A stretch of DNA of 64,000 nucleotides, from assembly GCF_016906535.1 (NCBI RefSeq), contig NC_057371.1:2480001-2544000 (forward strand), given 5' to 3'. Both the position numbers and the translations under genes were made by a program. Source of the stretch: Rhizoctonia solani. Lineage: Eukaryota > Basidiomycota > Agaricomycetes > Cantharellales > Ceratobasidiaceae. The notes beneath the pieces were generated by a model. That model was not told the origin of the DNA, did not search any database, and was given only the letters and a program-made list of their open reading frames with translations. This document shows, in pieces, positions 46,516-58,700 of this stretch. The first letter of the stretch is position 1. Each line of letters starts with the position of its first letter.

Positions 46516-47533
46516 TTCAGAAGGTCAGTATTCGTTGAGAAGAGTTGTGTGTATCTCGTATCAATTGGGAGGAGTGTTAATTCTGGGTAGTATATGACCT
46601 TGTTGGGGAAGGAAGAATCTATGTGGGACTAAACACTGGCGCCCAGCGCACTGACCACCCACTGGCTTATATAAACCTCCTTCCTCGGGAAATTTTGTTC
46701 TTTACAGTCATCTCGCTCCCTATGGGTTCATGAACCCGAGTGTTCGTGCACAGCGTTCACCACGGCGGGTGCGAGTAGAATAGCCATCGGGCTCTTCGCT
46801 GGGCATGTCGTTATCTCGTATTGCCTCTACATGATTGGCGACTAATCAGCGTTGGGCGCATTTTTGCATTTTTTTTTTGTTTTGTTTCTTTACTACCGAG
46901 TAGATTTTTCAGTGTATAATTTATTTATATGAATCCATTTATTTCAGCGGGCACTAATTTATTAGGTTGTTAGACACTCACGACCGACATGTCTTCTTTA
47001 GTTCTGTGCTGATACCGCTAATATTTCAGTCAGCGATATCCTTGCGGCGTCCACCTACAGGGAGTACCTGTACATCTTGAGTCAATTCTATGGTTAATAG
47101 GCTATCAGATAGCCCATTGACTTTCTGAGCGTGGGGGTGAGCATCATGCCATTTTTCTCCAATCCCAGATAAATACCCACTCGTGGGCTTGCTTTTCCGA
47201 TCCATGTTCATTCTGTTGTTTTATAGTCGTTTTTCCATGGCTTTATATCGGCAAAATGTATGCACCATGGTTAGCTAATCCGTAACGAACGAAAAATATC
47301 AAAGTGGCATCCGTTTTACGGTTGTTTTGGGGACCTGAAAATCTAAGGCTGGTATGCAGTCACGCGCCCTTGAGATACATCCCTAACTTGGTTTTCCCAC
47401 GTTTTATCAAAAGTTTTTACCAAAACTCCCGAGTCCGGAATTCATACCTGTGTGGTGGTATTTAAACTAATTTTGCATTGATGTCTCTCAACATAACATT
47501 ACACTCCCCAATATATACCACGAAAAACCAGGT
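46516..47533. other. Intergenic, 1 kb
   Basis: No gene recognised. AT-rich stretch 46860-46950. Confidence 0.55.
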
Positions 47534-48955
47534 CTACTGCTCGTTGACGAAAACAGCAGCCATACCCATACCCGAACCAATACACATGCTCGTCACAATG
47601 ATGCGCTCGTTGGTGCGCTTGGCATGAGCAAACGCGGTGGCGACTTGCCGTGCACCAGTGCATCCGAGAGGGTGACCCAACGCAATCGCACCACCGCTGG
47701 AGAAAAATTAAACTAGGTTTAGAATATGCTTATGGAATAGGCTAAGAGTACGTACTTGGGGTTGACCTTCTCGAATGGAATGCCGAGGTGCTCAATGGAC
47801 ATGATTGCCTGCGATGCAAACGCCTCGTTGATCTCGAAAAAGTCGACATCGCTGAGCTGGATTCCAGCTTTCGAGAGAGCCTTTGGGATAGCATAGGCTG
47901 GGCCGACACCCATGATCTTGGGTGGTACTATAACAGCATATAAGCGAGAGGACGGGAAAGTAATACGAACAACGCACCTCCAATGACAGCAGAAGTGACA
48001 AATTTGCCAAGAATAGGCAATCCGAGTTTCTGAGCAACACTACGGCGAGCCAACAAGACAGCCGCAGCACCGTCCGAGACCTGGCTGGCATTTCCGGCAT
48101 GGGTCGAGCCAGTCTTGGAGAACGCGGGCTTGAGTTTAGACAAGCTCTCGGCAGTCACGCCGTCACGAACACCATCGTCGTTCTCGACGACGATTTCCTT
48201 CACCTCGTTGGTCTTGGGGTCGGTCCACTTGGTCTTGACAGGAACAATTTCCGCACGGAATTTACCCGCTTTTAGAGCGGCGGCAGCCTTGGCAAACGAC
48301 TTGGCCGCGAATTCGTCTTGGGTGGCCCGAGAAATTTTGTATTGAGCCGCAACGTTTTCCGAAGTGATACCCATAGGGATGAGGCAGTCGGCGGATTCCT
48401 GGTTGGCCAGAACGTCCTCAGAGAACTGGGCGGGCATTACACCGGCACCGTATCCGTGAGTCATGCTTTCCACACCGGCACCTAAGAATTTATCGAAATG
48501 AAACGACTATCAAGAACAAGGAAAAGTTTTTATTTACCGATACCAATATCGATCTGACCAGCGCTAATTTCATTAGCAATCTGGCTGACGGCAGTCAAAC
48601 CGGAGCTGCATTGCCTGTTGACGGTGTAGACCGAGCTCGAGTTGGGGATTCCGGCGTGGAGAGCGGCCATACGTGCCGCAGTGGCTCCTCCGCCTGGGGA
48701 AGCACATTGCCCACAGCCACATCCTCGATCAACTTGGGGTCGAGTTTGGCGCTGGTGTAGACGGCCTTGAGGACGTTGCTCAAGAGCTCCTCGGGAAGGG
48801 TATCCTTGAAGCCACCCTTCTTGGCCTATTTGATGGATTAGTACGCGTAGCTTGCATGTCATCTACTCGATTGCGTACCTTGGTGATGGCCGTTCGAAGG
48901 GCAGAGACGATGACAACGTCGTTGGGGACTGAGCAAGGATTTGAGACTTGGCCAT
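47534..48955 (-). CDS. POT1: Peroxisomal-type 3-ketoacyl-CoA thiolase
   Basis: This thiolase cleaves 3-ketoacyl-CoA in fatty-acid beta-oxidation. Blocks: PNDVVIVSALRTAITK, KGGFKDTLPEELLSNVLKAV, PGGGATAARMAALHAGIPNS, the active-site Cys in VNRQCSSGLTAVSQIANE, GAGVESMTHGYGAG, KTGSTHAGNASQVSDGAAAV, the FFEINEAFASQA motif, GGAIALGHPLGCTGARQVAT and CIGSGMGMAAVFVNEQ at the end (TAG 47534-47536). The motif order is that of peroxisomal ACAA1/POT1 rather than the cytosolic ERG10 type. No C-terminal PTS1 is present, and the N-terminal PTS2 is not obvious. The frame is broken at GGGG 48924-48927 and GGGG 48696-48699 (CCCC on the coding strand). One extra base at each restores the family sequence, so assembly deletions are likely. 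Confidence 0.87.
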
Positions 48956-50035
48956 GGTAAGTTGTGGTAGGAGGAGAGTGGTGGATTGTGGGGATGTGGA
49001 GACCGAGTCCTCGCTATAAAAGTGCGGGTTCGGGTTTGGCTAACCGGTCGTGATAAATCAGACACATTAGCCGTCATAACCGGATTCACGTGGTTTCGGT
49101 GCTTGTGCACGTGAAATCAGAGTGCACAGCCACTTGCCGAGTCTGTAGGTTTAAGGTGCTGTCAAAGGCAGGGATGAGTTCATCTATATGTGGAAACTCT
49201 GACGTTTAAAATCACTCTGAAGCATATTTTGAGGTATATTAGGAGTACATAGGTTGAGTTTGTCACAACTTTGAATGTGCGAATTTTAGGGTGCGTGGAA
49301 GCGGCTCGCGTGACACCCAATCACACCCAGTTCCAGTCCCTCTAAAAACTAAACAAATATATTCATGAGCAGTTTGTAGCCTCTATCATTGATATATCTA
49401 CTTAAGTCATTATGGACAACGCTGGAAGTAAGTGAAATTAAAGGTCACATGAGTCGACTCCCATCTCAAACAGCCAAACTCTTGTTCCCTGCTTATTAAT
49501 AGTATTCACGGCGAAATATCTTATCGGGTCCCTTTGCCAGCGTATCTTAACATAGGAAGGCCTGAGAAATGTGATGAGTCTGGAGAGTGGCCAGAACCGG
49601 CACTAAGACCATTCGATATCAAATTACACGCACGTGACATTCATACGCTCGGTCATTAGCCACGACAAGCCACAACTTCCCCGCAACTCACATCCAGCTC
49701 TCCGGACAAGTTCGACAGTTTCCGTGTATGAAAAATACTCGAATAATAATCCACAGAAAAATTCGACCCCCTAATGCCAGAGCACTGTGCCAGTTTTCAT
49801 CTACATCCGTGATTTACTCCCGAATAGGCCCAGACTCAGTGTTCCAGACTTTAGAGAAAAAAACAAACAAGAAATGGAGTATATATGAAGCCTTGGACTC
49901 GCTTGTTTTGAACCACCATCTCTTGCTCACCATCCCCACCCCCACCTCCGCCGCTCCACTACTTCACCTCATCCCCGACCTTGCCCCGCACCCAATATGC
50001 TCGCTATCCTTGAGCCATTCTGCCCTCTGACTACC
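48956..50035. other. Intergenic, 1.1 kb (divergent promoters)
   Basis: This lies between the thiolase start and the acidic protein gene. A pyrimidine-rich stretch (49905-49990) precedes the ATG at 50036. No gene seen. Confidence 0.5.
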
Positions 50036-50930
50036 ATGGTGGGAACCAAACTTCCTTCTGCCTCGAGTCGACTTGTTAGTCAGCTTGAGTCACCCACTGC
50101 TGCTGGCCAGGCTAATGTGAGTGACCATGCCCTGGGTTGCTTTAATCTCGGCTAACGAGCCTCTAGAAGGGAACCGTACCGCTTCATTCGTTGACTGAGA
50201 TTGTCACCGAGCCCGAAGCAAAGCAGGTCATACTTGTATGTTCTCTACTTTAACTAACATATTCACACAAGTCTAACTCTACTTACAGGATATGCTAGGG
50301 TCTGGCACCCCTGAATCAGTCATCCGTTCGATTTTCGAGACTGGCTACTACGAAATTGCAGTTCCTCCTCGATCTATCGGCGTACCGTATATCGCAATAA
50401 CATATACAAACGACGAACAGGAAGGCTATATCTACGATATGAACTCCCAGCCCCCTCAGCATCTCGACCTGCTCACTGTCCCCAGGCCCGGTATGACAAC
50501 TGTTGAACGAGATGAAGATGAAAACGAGGCAGCATGGGACAGACTCCAATGGGGCTCGATTGATTACCTTGACGATTCTGGAGAAGTTGACTCTATCCCC
50601 TGGCCGGTCTTATACACCAACACCGACTTTGAAGATCTCGAAGCGGTATCCGGTCTTGAGATTTACTTTTCAGGATCCAGCGATCGTTCTTGGGGGCTAT
50701 GTACGCCGATTATGAATAATGGAATCGAACCATGGCGCCTGTCTAGAGCGTCGACTTCACAGTCGGCTCAGTTGGACATGTGGGCACGTGATTGGAGTGA
50801 AGACTACGAACTCGGGGATGCACAGCACTTGATTGTTGCTGATGATGACGAAGACCTGGAGCAGGACTCCAGCGCAGGCTCGAACTCGAGCTCGGACTCG
50901 GAGATGGAATGGTTTAGGGATGTAGAGTAG
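50036..50930 (+). CDS. Unrecognised acidic protein
   Basis: Three exons join in frame. MVGTKLPSASSRLVSQLESP ends at an intron (donor GTGAGT about 50118). KGTVPLHSLTEIVTEPEAKQ leads to a second intron (about 50236-50289). The long last exon runs DMLGSGTPESVIRSIFETGY, then IGVPYIAITYTNDEQEGYIY, to a very acidic Ser-rich tail (DDDEDLEQDSS, SDSEMEWFRDVE) and stops at 50930. The total is about 255 residues. There is no signal peptide, membrane span or known motif. The acidic tail suggests a cytosolic or nuclear protein, but no function can be assigned. Confidence 0.7.
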
Positions 50931-52183
50931 GGCGGAAGGTGGATGAGGATCGCGCATAGTTCCTGCCTTGGACAGTTGTATAGACTACCTCATGAGCAAT
51001 TGTTGGACTATTATCATTTGTATTTTTACATGCAACTCCAATGTATTCATGTATTTTAGACAAAACCATCAAAATAAAATAAAATAAAGATAGCGAAGGT
51101 GCTGGTCAGCGTGTGTAGTACAGATAAAGATGACATTGTGATTTGAGCATACAACTACTTCGTCGGTTACAAGATATGCGAGACTTTTGAACACTATCAC
51201 GCCCCCAAAATGTAGTACCAAGTTTGAGTAAAAGTGCTCCAAATATAGGCTGCTCTGTCATCTAAGCAGGGCAATATGGCCCAGCGCACGACTTTGGTGT
51301 AGCACCCTGAAGTATCTTAAATTGGCTCCATAGCCACCGCAAAGTTGAAAGGTGGCTGTGTCCATAGTCCCCATACGTCATCTTGAAGAATACCTCAGGT
51401 TCGTACCTCCACCCCGCGTCCTTCGGGGATCCCCCTTGACTCTTTAAGGAATATATCCATTCTGGGCTCAAGAGCTCGACACTGCCTAGCGTAGTTTCCC
51501 ACGGCACAGAATCTTTCTCGGCGTGTTTCAAAGCATCGATCTTCACTCGGGGTTGCGTTTGGTGCCAGTTAACCGGGATTGTTAGGCATGTTCGAGGTAA
51601 TTCTGTTATATGAATAATTAGGAAACATGATACTAGCCTAAGCAATATGGGAAAACGAAATCAGTTAGATGGATGTTAAATACTTTGTATTCGGTAATTA
51701 TAATCTATTACTGGTGGGTATCCGGCTGACCTAGAGTAACAGCCCTTATTCGCTATGTGAATCCATGCCCGATGCGGTGTGGATAAATGTCCATATGCCC
51801 AAACCAAGGCCGTCCCTAGTTTAGTGAATTTTCTTGTCAGTGAGTGACTTTGTGCTGTATTCAATTAGACTCGTCGTCCAATAAGTAGGCTATGCACATG
51901 TAGTGTTATGAGGATTGGCTACGGTCCGATTGTCTCAGAAACATATTCCAATGGGCGCTCTATAATAGCTTGGCATTGATGTATTGCCGACGTTAATTAC
52001 CTTTTTGTGACCATTTCAGGGAAGTCCAAGCATGAGGTCTCCCCGGAAAAGGAATTCCCCTTCGGGGAGGCTGTGCGCGACCCTTGATCGTGAAGTTGAT
52101 ATATTGGAATTAGAAGGGGCTTCTAATTTATGCACACTGCACAATGCGTGTAAGTGCGGTTCCTTGGTATTGCTGCTCTGGAG
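50931..52183. other. Intergenic; its right end is duplicated upstream of the second hydrolase
   Basis: A minus-strand frame at 51262-51645 lacks an ATG and a family match. From about 51839 the sequence resembles 62309 onward (GTGAGT..CTTT.TGCTGT.TT.AATT), so the promoter was duplicated with the hydrolase gene. Confidence 0.5.
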
Positions 52184-52190
52184 TATAAAG
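52184..52190 (+). promoter_or_regulatory. TATA box of hydrolase copy 1
   Basis: TATAAAG lies about 47 bp upstream of the ATG at 52231. The second copy has GATATAAAAC at the same distance. Confidence 0.6.
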
Positions 52191-52230
52191 CGAGAGCAGG
52201 TAGGTAGAACGTTTCCTAAACTATCACAAC

Positions 52231-54833
52231 ATGCTTCCCTCTACGGGATCTCTCATCCTTGGTACTACCGCACTCGCCGCAGTTGTCAACGCCGACCCTT
52301 GGTCGCTTCCTGAAGGATATCACCAATACGCACCCAGGAATGAGGGGTTCAGCTGGGGCGAATGTCCAGGAAACTTCACTGGGCGCGAATGCTCGCGATT
52401 TGAGGTCCCTCTTGACTGGGCAAATCATAGTGCTGGGAAGGCATCCATTGCCGTTGCCAGGTACAAGGCTCCCAAACAGCCTAGGCTGGGGACGTTGTTT
52501 GTGAATCCCGGTGGTCCAAGTAAGCTATTTATGTCCTACATATATATGCTGGAAGCTGATCGCATTCTCATAGGTGGCAGCGGGATGGAACTAATCTTGT
52601 CGGTAGGGGCTGAGAAAATTTCGGAGATGACTGGCGGCCAGCATGACATTCTCAGTGAGTAGAACGTACACTTAGGCGGGTGAATGGTGCTGAACTGTCA
52701 CTCCCCAATCAGGCTGGGACCCCCGTGGCGTTGGACTCACAGTCCCCCGCGCAGATTGCTTCAAGACTGGGACCGAGGAGAAAGCATTTTGGGAAGGAAC
52801 CATCCCACGTGCCGGACTGGAAGCGCGGGGCAACTTCACCGATCAACGTGACCTGGATGCCTTTTACGAGCAAGCGGATGAGGTTGATGTTCTGCTTGAA
52901 GAGCTCGGTAAACGATGCATCGCATATAGCCCTGATACCTTCCAATACATTGGAACCGCTGCTGTTGTGCGCGACATGGTTGCGATGCATGACGCTATTG
53001 AGGGATCGAATAAGCCCATCGACTTTTGGGGATTATCTTATGGCACAGTAGTTGGTATCTACTTTGTGAACAGTAAGTTATTACGATGGATCTTGCTGTT
53101 TCGTAACACTGATCATTGTCTGCAGTGTTCCCAGATCGTGTCGGACGTGTATCATTGGATGGAGTAGTGGACCCTGAATACTGGGCGAATCGCCCCGCGC
53201 ACGAGGTCAGTGGACAGCAATCCTATAAATTTGAATATATTCCTCATATTTTATCGACCTAGATGTGGAGACTCAAGACAGAATCGACCGATGAAGCTCT
53301 CACAGGGTTTGTCACCGCATGTGCTGCTGCCGGACCGTCCGGATGTGCTCTTGCAACAAAGGATTCTACTCCCGACAGTCTCAGGCAATATGCGCGCGAA
53401 ATAATTGACGTAAGTGTAATCTCATTCTTTGGAAATTAGGAGACGGCTCATGACTGGTCGTCTAGGCTGCTTATGATTACAAGCGCAAAATTGGCCCTAC
53501 CGCCGAAGTTGGGTCCGCGCTACTCCGAGGTAAGTCTGGAATCATTATAGTTCTCTACGTGACTCACATGACTTGATGCAGCTGCACTTTTCCGTGGAAT
53601 GTACACGCCAAGGGGATGGCCTGCGCTGGCCGAAGCCGCGGCGGCATACGCTGAAACCTTCCGTAACCTCTCATTGCTATCGAACTCACCCCAGAAGCGC
53701 TGGCTTCTTGAGCCTTTGTCTGATATCTCTCGTCGACAAGCATCCAATAATGGGACTACAAACAACGACCCTGCTCCCGATTATTCGTTCCAAGGTGTAA
53801 CGTGTGCAGACGCAGCCGATGCAGGAAATGTCACTACCAAGGACGTGTTTGACTTCTTGGTAGACGTGACTCGCGAAGTCAGTCCAATGTGTAAGCTCTT
53901 AAACATACATTATTCGATAATGGCCCTAATCAAGTCCTCCAGTCGGCCCACAGTGGACTGATGGTGGACTGTACTGCCACAGATGGCCCGTCAGAGCTGT
54001 TGAGAGATACACCGGCCCTTGGAACAAGAAACTCGCCAATCCTATCCTCGTCATAGGTATGTACTCCTCGCGTCGCCTGATTCATTTCATTGATCTTGAT
54101 GCAACTTAGGTACTGAGGGCGACCCAGTTACACCCTATATCTCTGCAAAAAAGGTCGCAGATGCGCTGGGTGATTCGGCAGTTCTAATTGAGCAAGACGA
54201 CTACGGTGTAAGTCCGGAGTAGTCAATCAGTTCTAACCTCGATCCGCTAAACGTCTCTTATTTTAGCACTTATCAATGACTATGCATTCGGACTGGTACG
54301 TAACATATTTTGCCTTATTTGTTGCGTCAACTAACTTAAACTCACGATCACAGCACCGTCGCCGCGCTCCAGGATTATTTCGTTAATAATAAGCTTCCTA
54401 GTCAAGATAAACTATGTGGGGTGAGTTATCTCTATGACATTCATACGAAACCTTGGGGTGCTAATTCTATATATGCCAGACCAATCAACAACTTTTCCCC
54501 GGACCTGGTGTTACCAAAAGCACCGTCTCCAAGCTTAGCGCTCACAATCTGTCATCCGATCCATCTTCGCTTGAAGATGAACTGGACAAGGCTCGCGAGC
54601 GCGGCGACAGGTTGTTTATCCTTGTCATTACACTCGCTGCCGCTTCCGGCCTTTTGCTCCTCTGCCTCATCTTCTCATGCATTCGTGGCCGCCGTAAATC
54701 GAAGGTTGCCCATGCGACATACATTCCCCGTGGGGCGTTTGAGAAGGGCAGCGATGAGCAAGGGCATATATACGATCCCTACGGCAAGGGAGCTGGGTCC
54801 AAATCGGGCGGATACGCACGTGTGGAGACATGA
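52231..54833 (+). CDS. Secreted S33/TAP-like alpha/beta-hydrolase, copy 1, with C-terminal membrane anchor
   Basis: The signal peptide MLPSTGSLILGTTALAAVVN leads into an alpha/beta-hydrolase of the tripeptidyl-aminopeptidase-like S33 group. Blocks: FEVPLDWANHSAGKASIAVA, GTLFVNPGGPSGGSG (oxyanion region), WDPRGVGLTVPRADCF, the nucleophile elbow WGLSYGTVVGIYFVN, DGVVDPEYWANRP, catalytic Asp in GTEGDPVTPY and catalytic His in DDYGHLSM, followed by the TAP-type end SQDKLCG. About ten introns, all in frame where checked. Unusually the last exon adds a Ser-rich stalk, one hydrophobic span (LFILVITLAAASGLLLLCLI) and a basic cytosolic tail (RGRRKSK) ending ...GGYARVET, so the enzyme should be anchored outside the cell. 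It probably trims peptides or hydrolyses small esters; the substrate is unknown. Confidence 0.83.
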
Positions 54834-55500
54834 TTATGATCATTTATGGTATATGATTCAGATTGCCCCTTGATTTAATTCATTTTTACATCCCTACATA
54901 TCCTGATACCACATATGTATTTAACCTACAATTAGTACATGTATACTCTTTTGCAAATGCGTGAAACTTGAGTCTTCGTTTGAGACTGTTACCATTTCCA
55001 GCAATCGGAAATTGTACCATCATCAACCCAACGACTGGTTATATACATGTATCTGTGCCTCTATTGGAGGCTATAGTACAGAATACACGGAGGTTCGCAA
55101 GCCAGATTTTTGGTTCTCTCAAAGCATAAAATCCACTCAACCTATGCGTCGGTCGCGATCATATATGCTGTGCGGGTTCTGTATGCTGTACAAGCGAGGG
55201 AGCCCGTGGCCACCCGCACACGGCCTGAGGTGTGTTGGCCGGGCCACCCAAGACTGCGACCGTCCGGGTCGAAGGCTTGGGGGTGGCAGAGAACCGCACA
55301 GTCTGGATAGGTGATAGGAATTAGTGGATATATAGTAAAACGAATAATAAAATAAATAAGTACAAAAAACTCAATATGCAATGGAGTTTTAGGGATGGCG
55401 TCTGGGTCCTGAAAACGTGAGAAGAGGTCGAATCTTCGTGCTCAGTGCGCCATTCCGAGGTGGTAGTATGGGATGATGCCCGAGTGACTCACGTGACTCC
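54834..55500. other. Intergenic between hydrolase 1 and the transposon
   Basis: 3' flank of hydrolase copy 1. No gene seen. Confidence 0.5.
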
Positions 55501-55508
55501 GGCCACGC
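55501..55508. repeat. Left target-site duplication GGCCACGC
   Basis: The eight bases GGCCACGC directly outside the left terminal repeat are repeated exactly at 62158-62165 outside the right one. Confidence 0.85.
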
Positions 55509-55543
55509 AGGACCCCCGATTATCCCGGGGGAGGCTTCTTCGG
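55509..55543. repeat. Left terminal inverted repeat, 35 bp
   Basis: Identical to the reverse complement of 62123-62157. Confidence 0.9.
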
Positions 55544-55565
55544 AAATCCGGCCTCCTACTAGTGT

Positions 55566-55660
55566 TCATATCCGGAAGCTTTTCGGCGGCCACCTATATG
55601 ACTCATATCCGGAACCCGCGGATGCCTCGGAGCCCAAACCCTCCATGTCCGGAAGTTGAA
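55566..55660. repeat. Left subterminal TCCGGA repeats
   Basis: Three copies of CAT(A/G)TCCGGAA occur near 55568, 55605 and 55647. The last is followed by ACGATGCCTCGGGCC. The same unit recurs on the right side, so these are likely transposase-binding repeats. Confidence 0.6.
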
Positions 55661-55728
55661 CGATGCCTCGGGCCGTATGCGCCCGGCGCTTAAATGTACA
55701 TATCTATATCTATATACATATTTTCCTT

Positions 55729-58700
55729 TTACGATCCCGTTCTGGCTTTTGAACCCACTCGTGGTATACCGGCCTTCTCTAGTTCGGGTAAAAGACGCGC
55801 CAATTCATCTCTCTCGTCGAGAATGTGGCGATCCTTCAATTCGATGTCCTCAGTTTCCGAGCCTGGCGTGTTTACGAAGCCGACGCGCATCAAGAGCTCG
55901 TTTGTCGGTACAAGTTGGTAGTACGGGATCTCCATTGGCCGACCAAGATGTATAGCACGATACTTGGCCCGCGATGCAACCTTCTGATAGGTTTGGACTG
56001 CGACATATGAGATGTGCCCGAGATGAGTGGTCTGGGGGACCCATAGGTTCATCCCATTGTATCCGCCCTCCTTGATGTATATAGCCATAACTGTAATATC
56101 CAGTTTGAGTTTTTCTGCATAAATATGAGTCAAGACTTACCTCGTCCAAGCATAATTTGCTTTTCCAACATAATCCAGACAAAAGTCCCGGGTTTGATTG
56201 GGTCAATGATAGTAATTCGTGCCGTGGCAATATCTTCGAGTAGCCTGGGAATGCCGCGTTTCCGCAAGCAATCGCGTCGAAGTTTGACATACTATCAAGA
56301 ATTCGGTTATTTACAACGTTTTTCTGGTAAAGTAGCGAACTTGAAACATTACTTACGGAGTCTGCACGGGTCTCTGCGGCTTTTTTAGCATTTGCTGTGT
56401 TGCCCTTGAATTGTCCATCCGTCTCACCCCCACTTACAATCCAGCGTTGTAGGCGGGGGGAGATCTTATGACTACTAAGCTCATGATCGCGCAATGTCTG
56501 CAAGAACGAGCGAGCTAGCGCTGCGTGACTTGTCTCTGTTGATAGTCCTTCCGATGCGTGCGGGGTAGCCAATGAGCCTGGAAGGACCTCCCCTTGTTGG
56601 GAGGCAGTTTTACCTAGTAGCTATGTATGATCGTATATCAATAATCAGTGTTGACGATGAGTGACTACAATATATGCTCACGCCTGCCTTAAATTTTGCA
56701 TAATTTTTGCTACTCTTGAGTGCGCGTGGATTTTGATGGCGCTGTCGGATCTGCAGTAGGATATCAAAGTTGAGCTCGACCAAAGAGCGTTGTTGGGGAA
56801 AGGTTTCGCTATTCATATCTTGAATTTGTGACTCAAGAAAGTTGGGGTCAGACATTTCTGTGGTCGATTTTGTATGTTCCTCAACGGCTGTGCGGTCAAG
56901 CAGTACATCGGCATCGTTTTCGGGGGGAAGGTTGTCACTAAAACACCGTGGCAGGAAAATATTATCAGCCATTTGGGAACAATTAGAGAGATTTTGTCCA
57001 CTTACATGAGAGCCGTGGCCTCGGTTTGAAGAGCCGCATTAGCATACACTAAGTTATCGCGTTGAATAGAAATTGATTCAAGCGGAAGGTCGTGGGCATC
57101 TGCAAGCTCAACTAGCTCTTGAAACGCTTCACTTGATGATAAGTCTTCTGCCACACCTGTGTTGGACTCGGGGCTTGTATCTTCTTCAGATTGATCAAAT
57201 GTACTTGTATGGTCCAGCGCTGTTGCAGGGACCAGGTCATCGGGAAGTATATTCACTGCCTGAGCAAGTAGAATCGCCTCGCGGTATGCAATATATGCAA
57301 TTTCTGCAATCTCGCCGTCTGTTGGGAAGCAAGCTAGAAGTGACAAGTCAACATTTGTTGAATCCATGTATGTATGCTGGTAGCCAGTTGCTTTCCTCTG
57401 ACGCTCTGTCGATGCTGCGGAAAACTCGGGACTGTTTCGATAGGATGCGCGGAGCAGAACACGAAGTTTAGGCACAGAGAAAATAAAGTCAAGGTATGTA
57501 AAGTCTGGAACAAGCTTTCGCATTTCGGCAAAAAAGTGTTCGCAGGCTTCACTCGAGTGCAGCCAGGGTAAAAGGGGAGTCCCCTCGGGCATATAGTCAC
57601 GATAAGCATAGATGAGCAAGATTAAGCCCTCAATTATTGTTGTTAAGATGTTGAAAGCCTGTTGCGAGATGAAATATCGAGATAATAAGTAGCCAGAGTC
57701 CAGGAGAAATTGTCGCCAGAAATCGAAGAAGAATTTTGCTCGAAGTACCATCCACAGCCGATCTGCGTGCAAAATGTGTCGGCTCTGGTATGCATCACCG
57801 AGTTCACCTGCTATGTATAGATAGACTGCTAAGCCAAGGTACTGGGGTCGTTTTTTGACTACGAATGAAAGTGTGAACTGGTTGAATACACATTCCGTGG
57901 AAACATCGTCCTGCCGATCGTTATTTTCGACATCGCGACGATGGAGGGTTGAATCGGGATCTTCAGCAATGTCGCGAACTTGAGAATACATTGGTGTCCT
58001 GGAACCCATTACTAAAAGCCGAGCACCTGAGTATAGGGTATTACGCAATGTTTTGAGTGCGTGTTTACTATCCTGGATGATTACACATGGATTATCCTTG
58101 GTCTTGCCGTCTAAGAGACCTAGTTTGAAGTCCAAGGGGTCTGGAGTAGATAGGCTGTTGGGAAGGCGCCGTGAAGGATGCGGGACAGTATAGTGTCGGT
58201 ATTTATCCATGGACATAAAGAGTGACTCCTGGATATTTTGTTCGATTGCGCTGCCATCCGTAGCATACGAAATGACATGTATTCCTCGGGCAAGTAGGCC
58301 TTGAATGACAAGTTTCAAGTAGCCAATAAGTGACTGGGTCGTAGCATTTGAGGCAATTGGTAGTGCAGCAATGGCAAGAGGGGGTATATGCGGCAATGGG
58401 ACCTGTAAAACCCAGAGCCGAAGCTATAATAGGGATTAGGCCCAAGTCCAGCGCTAGTTTAAGGATCGTACCTTCGAAGCCTTGGAAAGTTTCCCATCCT
58501 TCAGAATTGACGTAAGTTCTTCTGTGCTTGCAACAGCGATGGCGCCCGTAGTTCCGCCAAGCAAATACCACAGTTTTGTACTTGTATCGTAGTAGGTTTT
58601 GAGAGCGGGCAGGAGCTTGGTGTCATCGCATGACAAGCACACCGGGCCTGTGTAATTAATCGAAGAAAAATAAATCTGTGCAATTTCGAAAACACCATCG

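Noticed and set aside
47534..48955. Calling the thiolase a pseudogene because of two frame breaks
   Set aside because: Both breaks are single-base losses in CCCC runs, with all catalytic motifs intact; sequence error is more likely.
51262..51645. Possible small secreted protein on the minus strand
   Set aside because: The frame begins without an ATG, and I see no family or upstream exon. The hydrophobic start alone is not enough.
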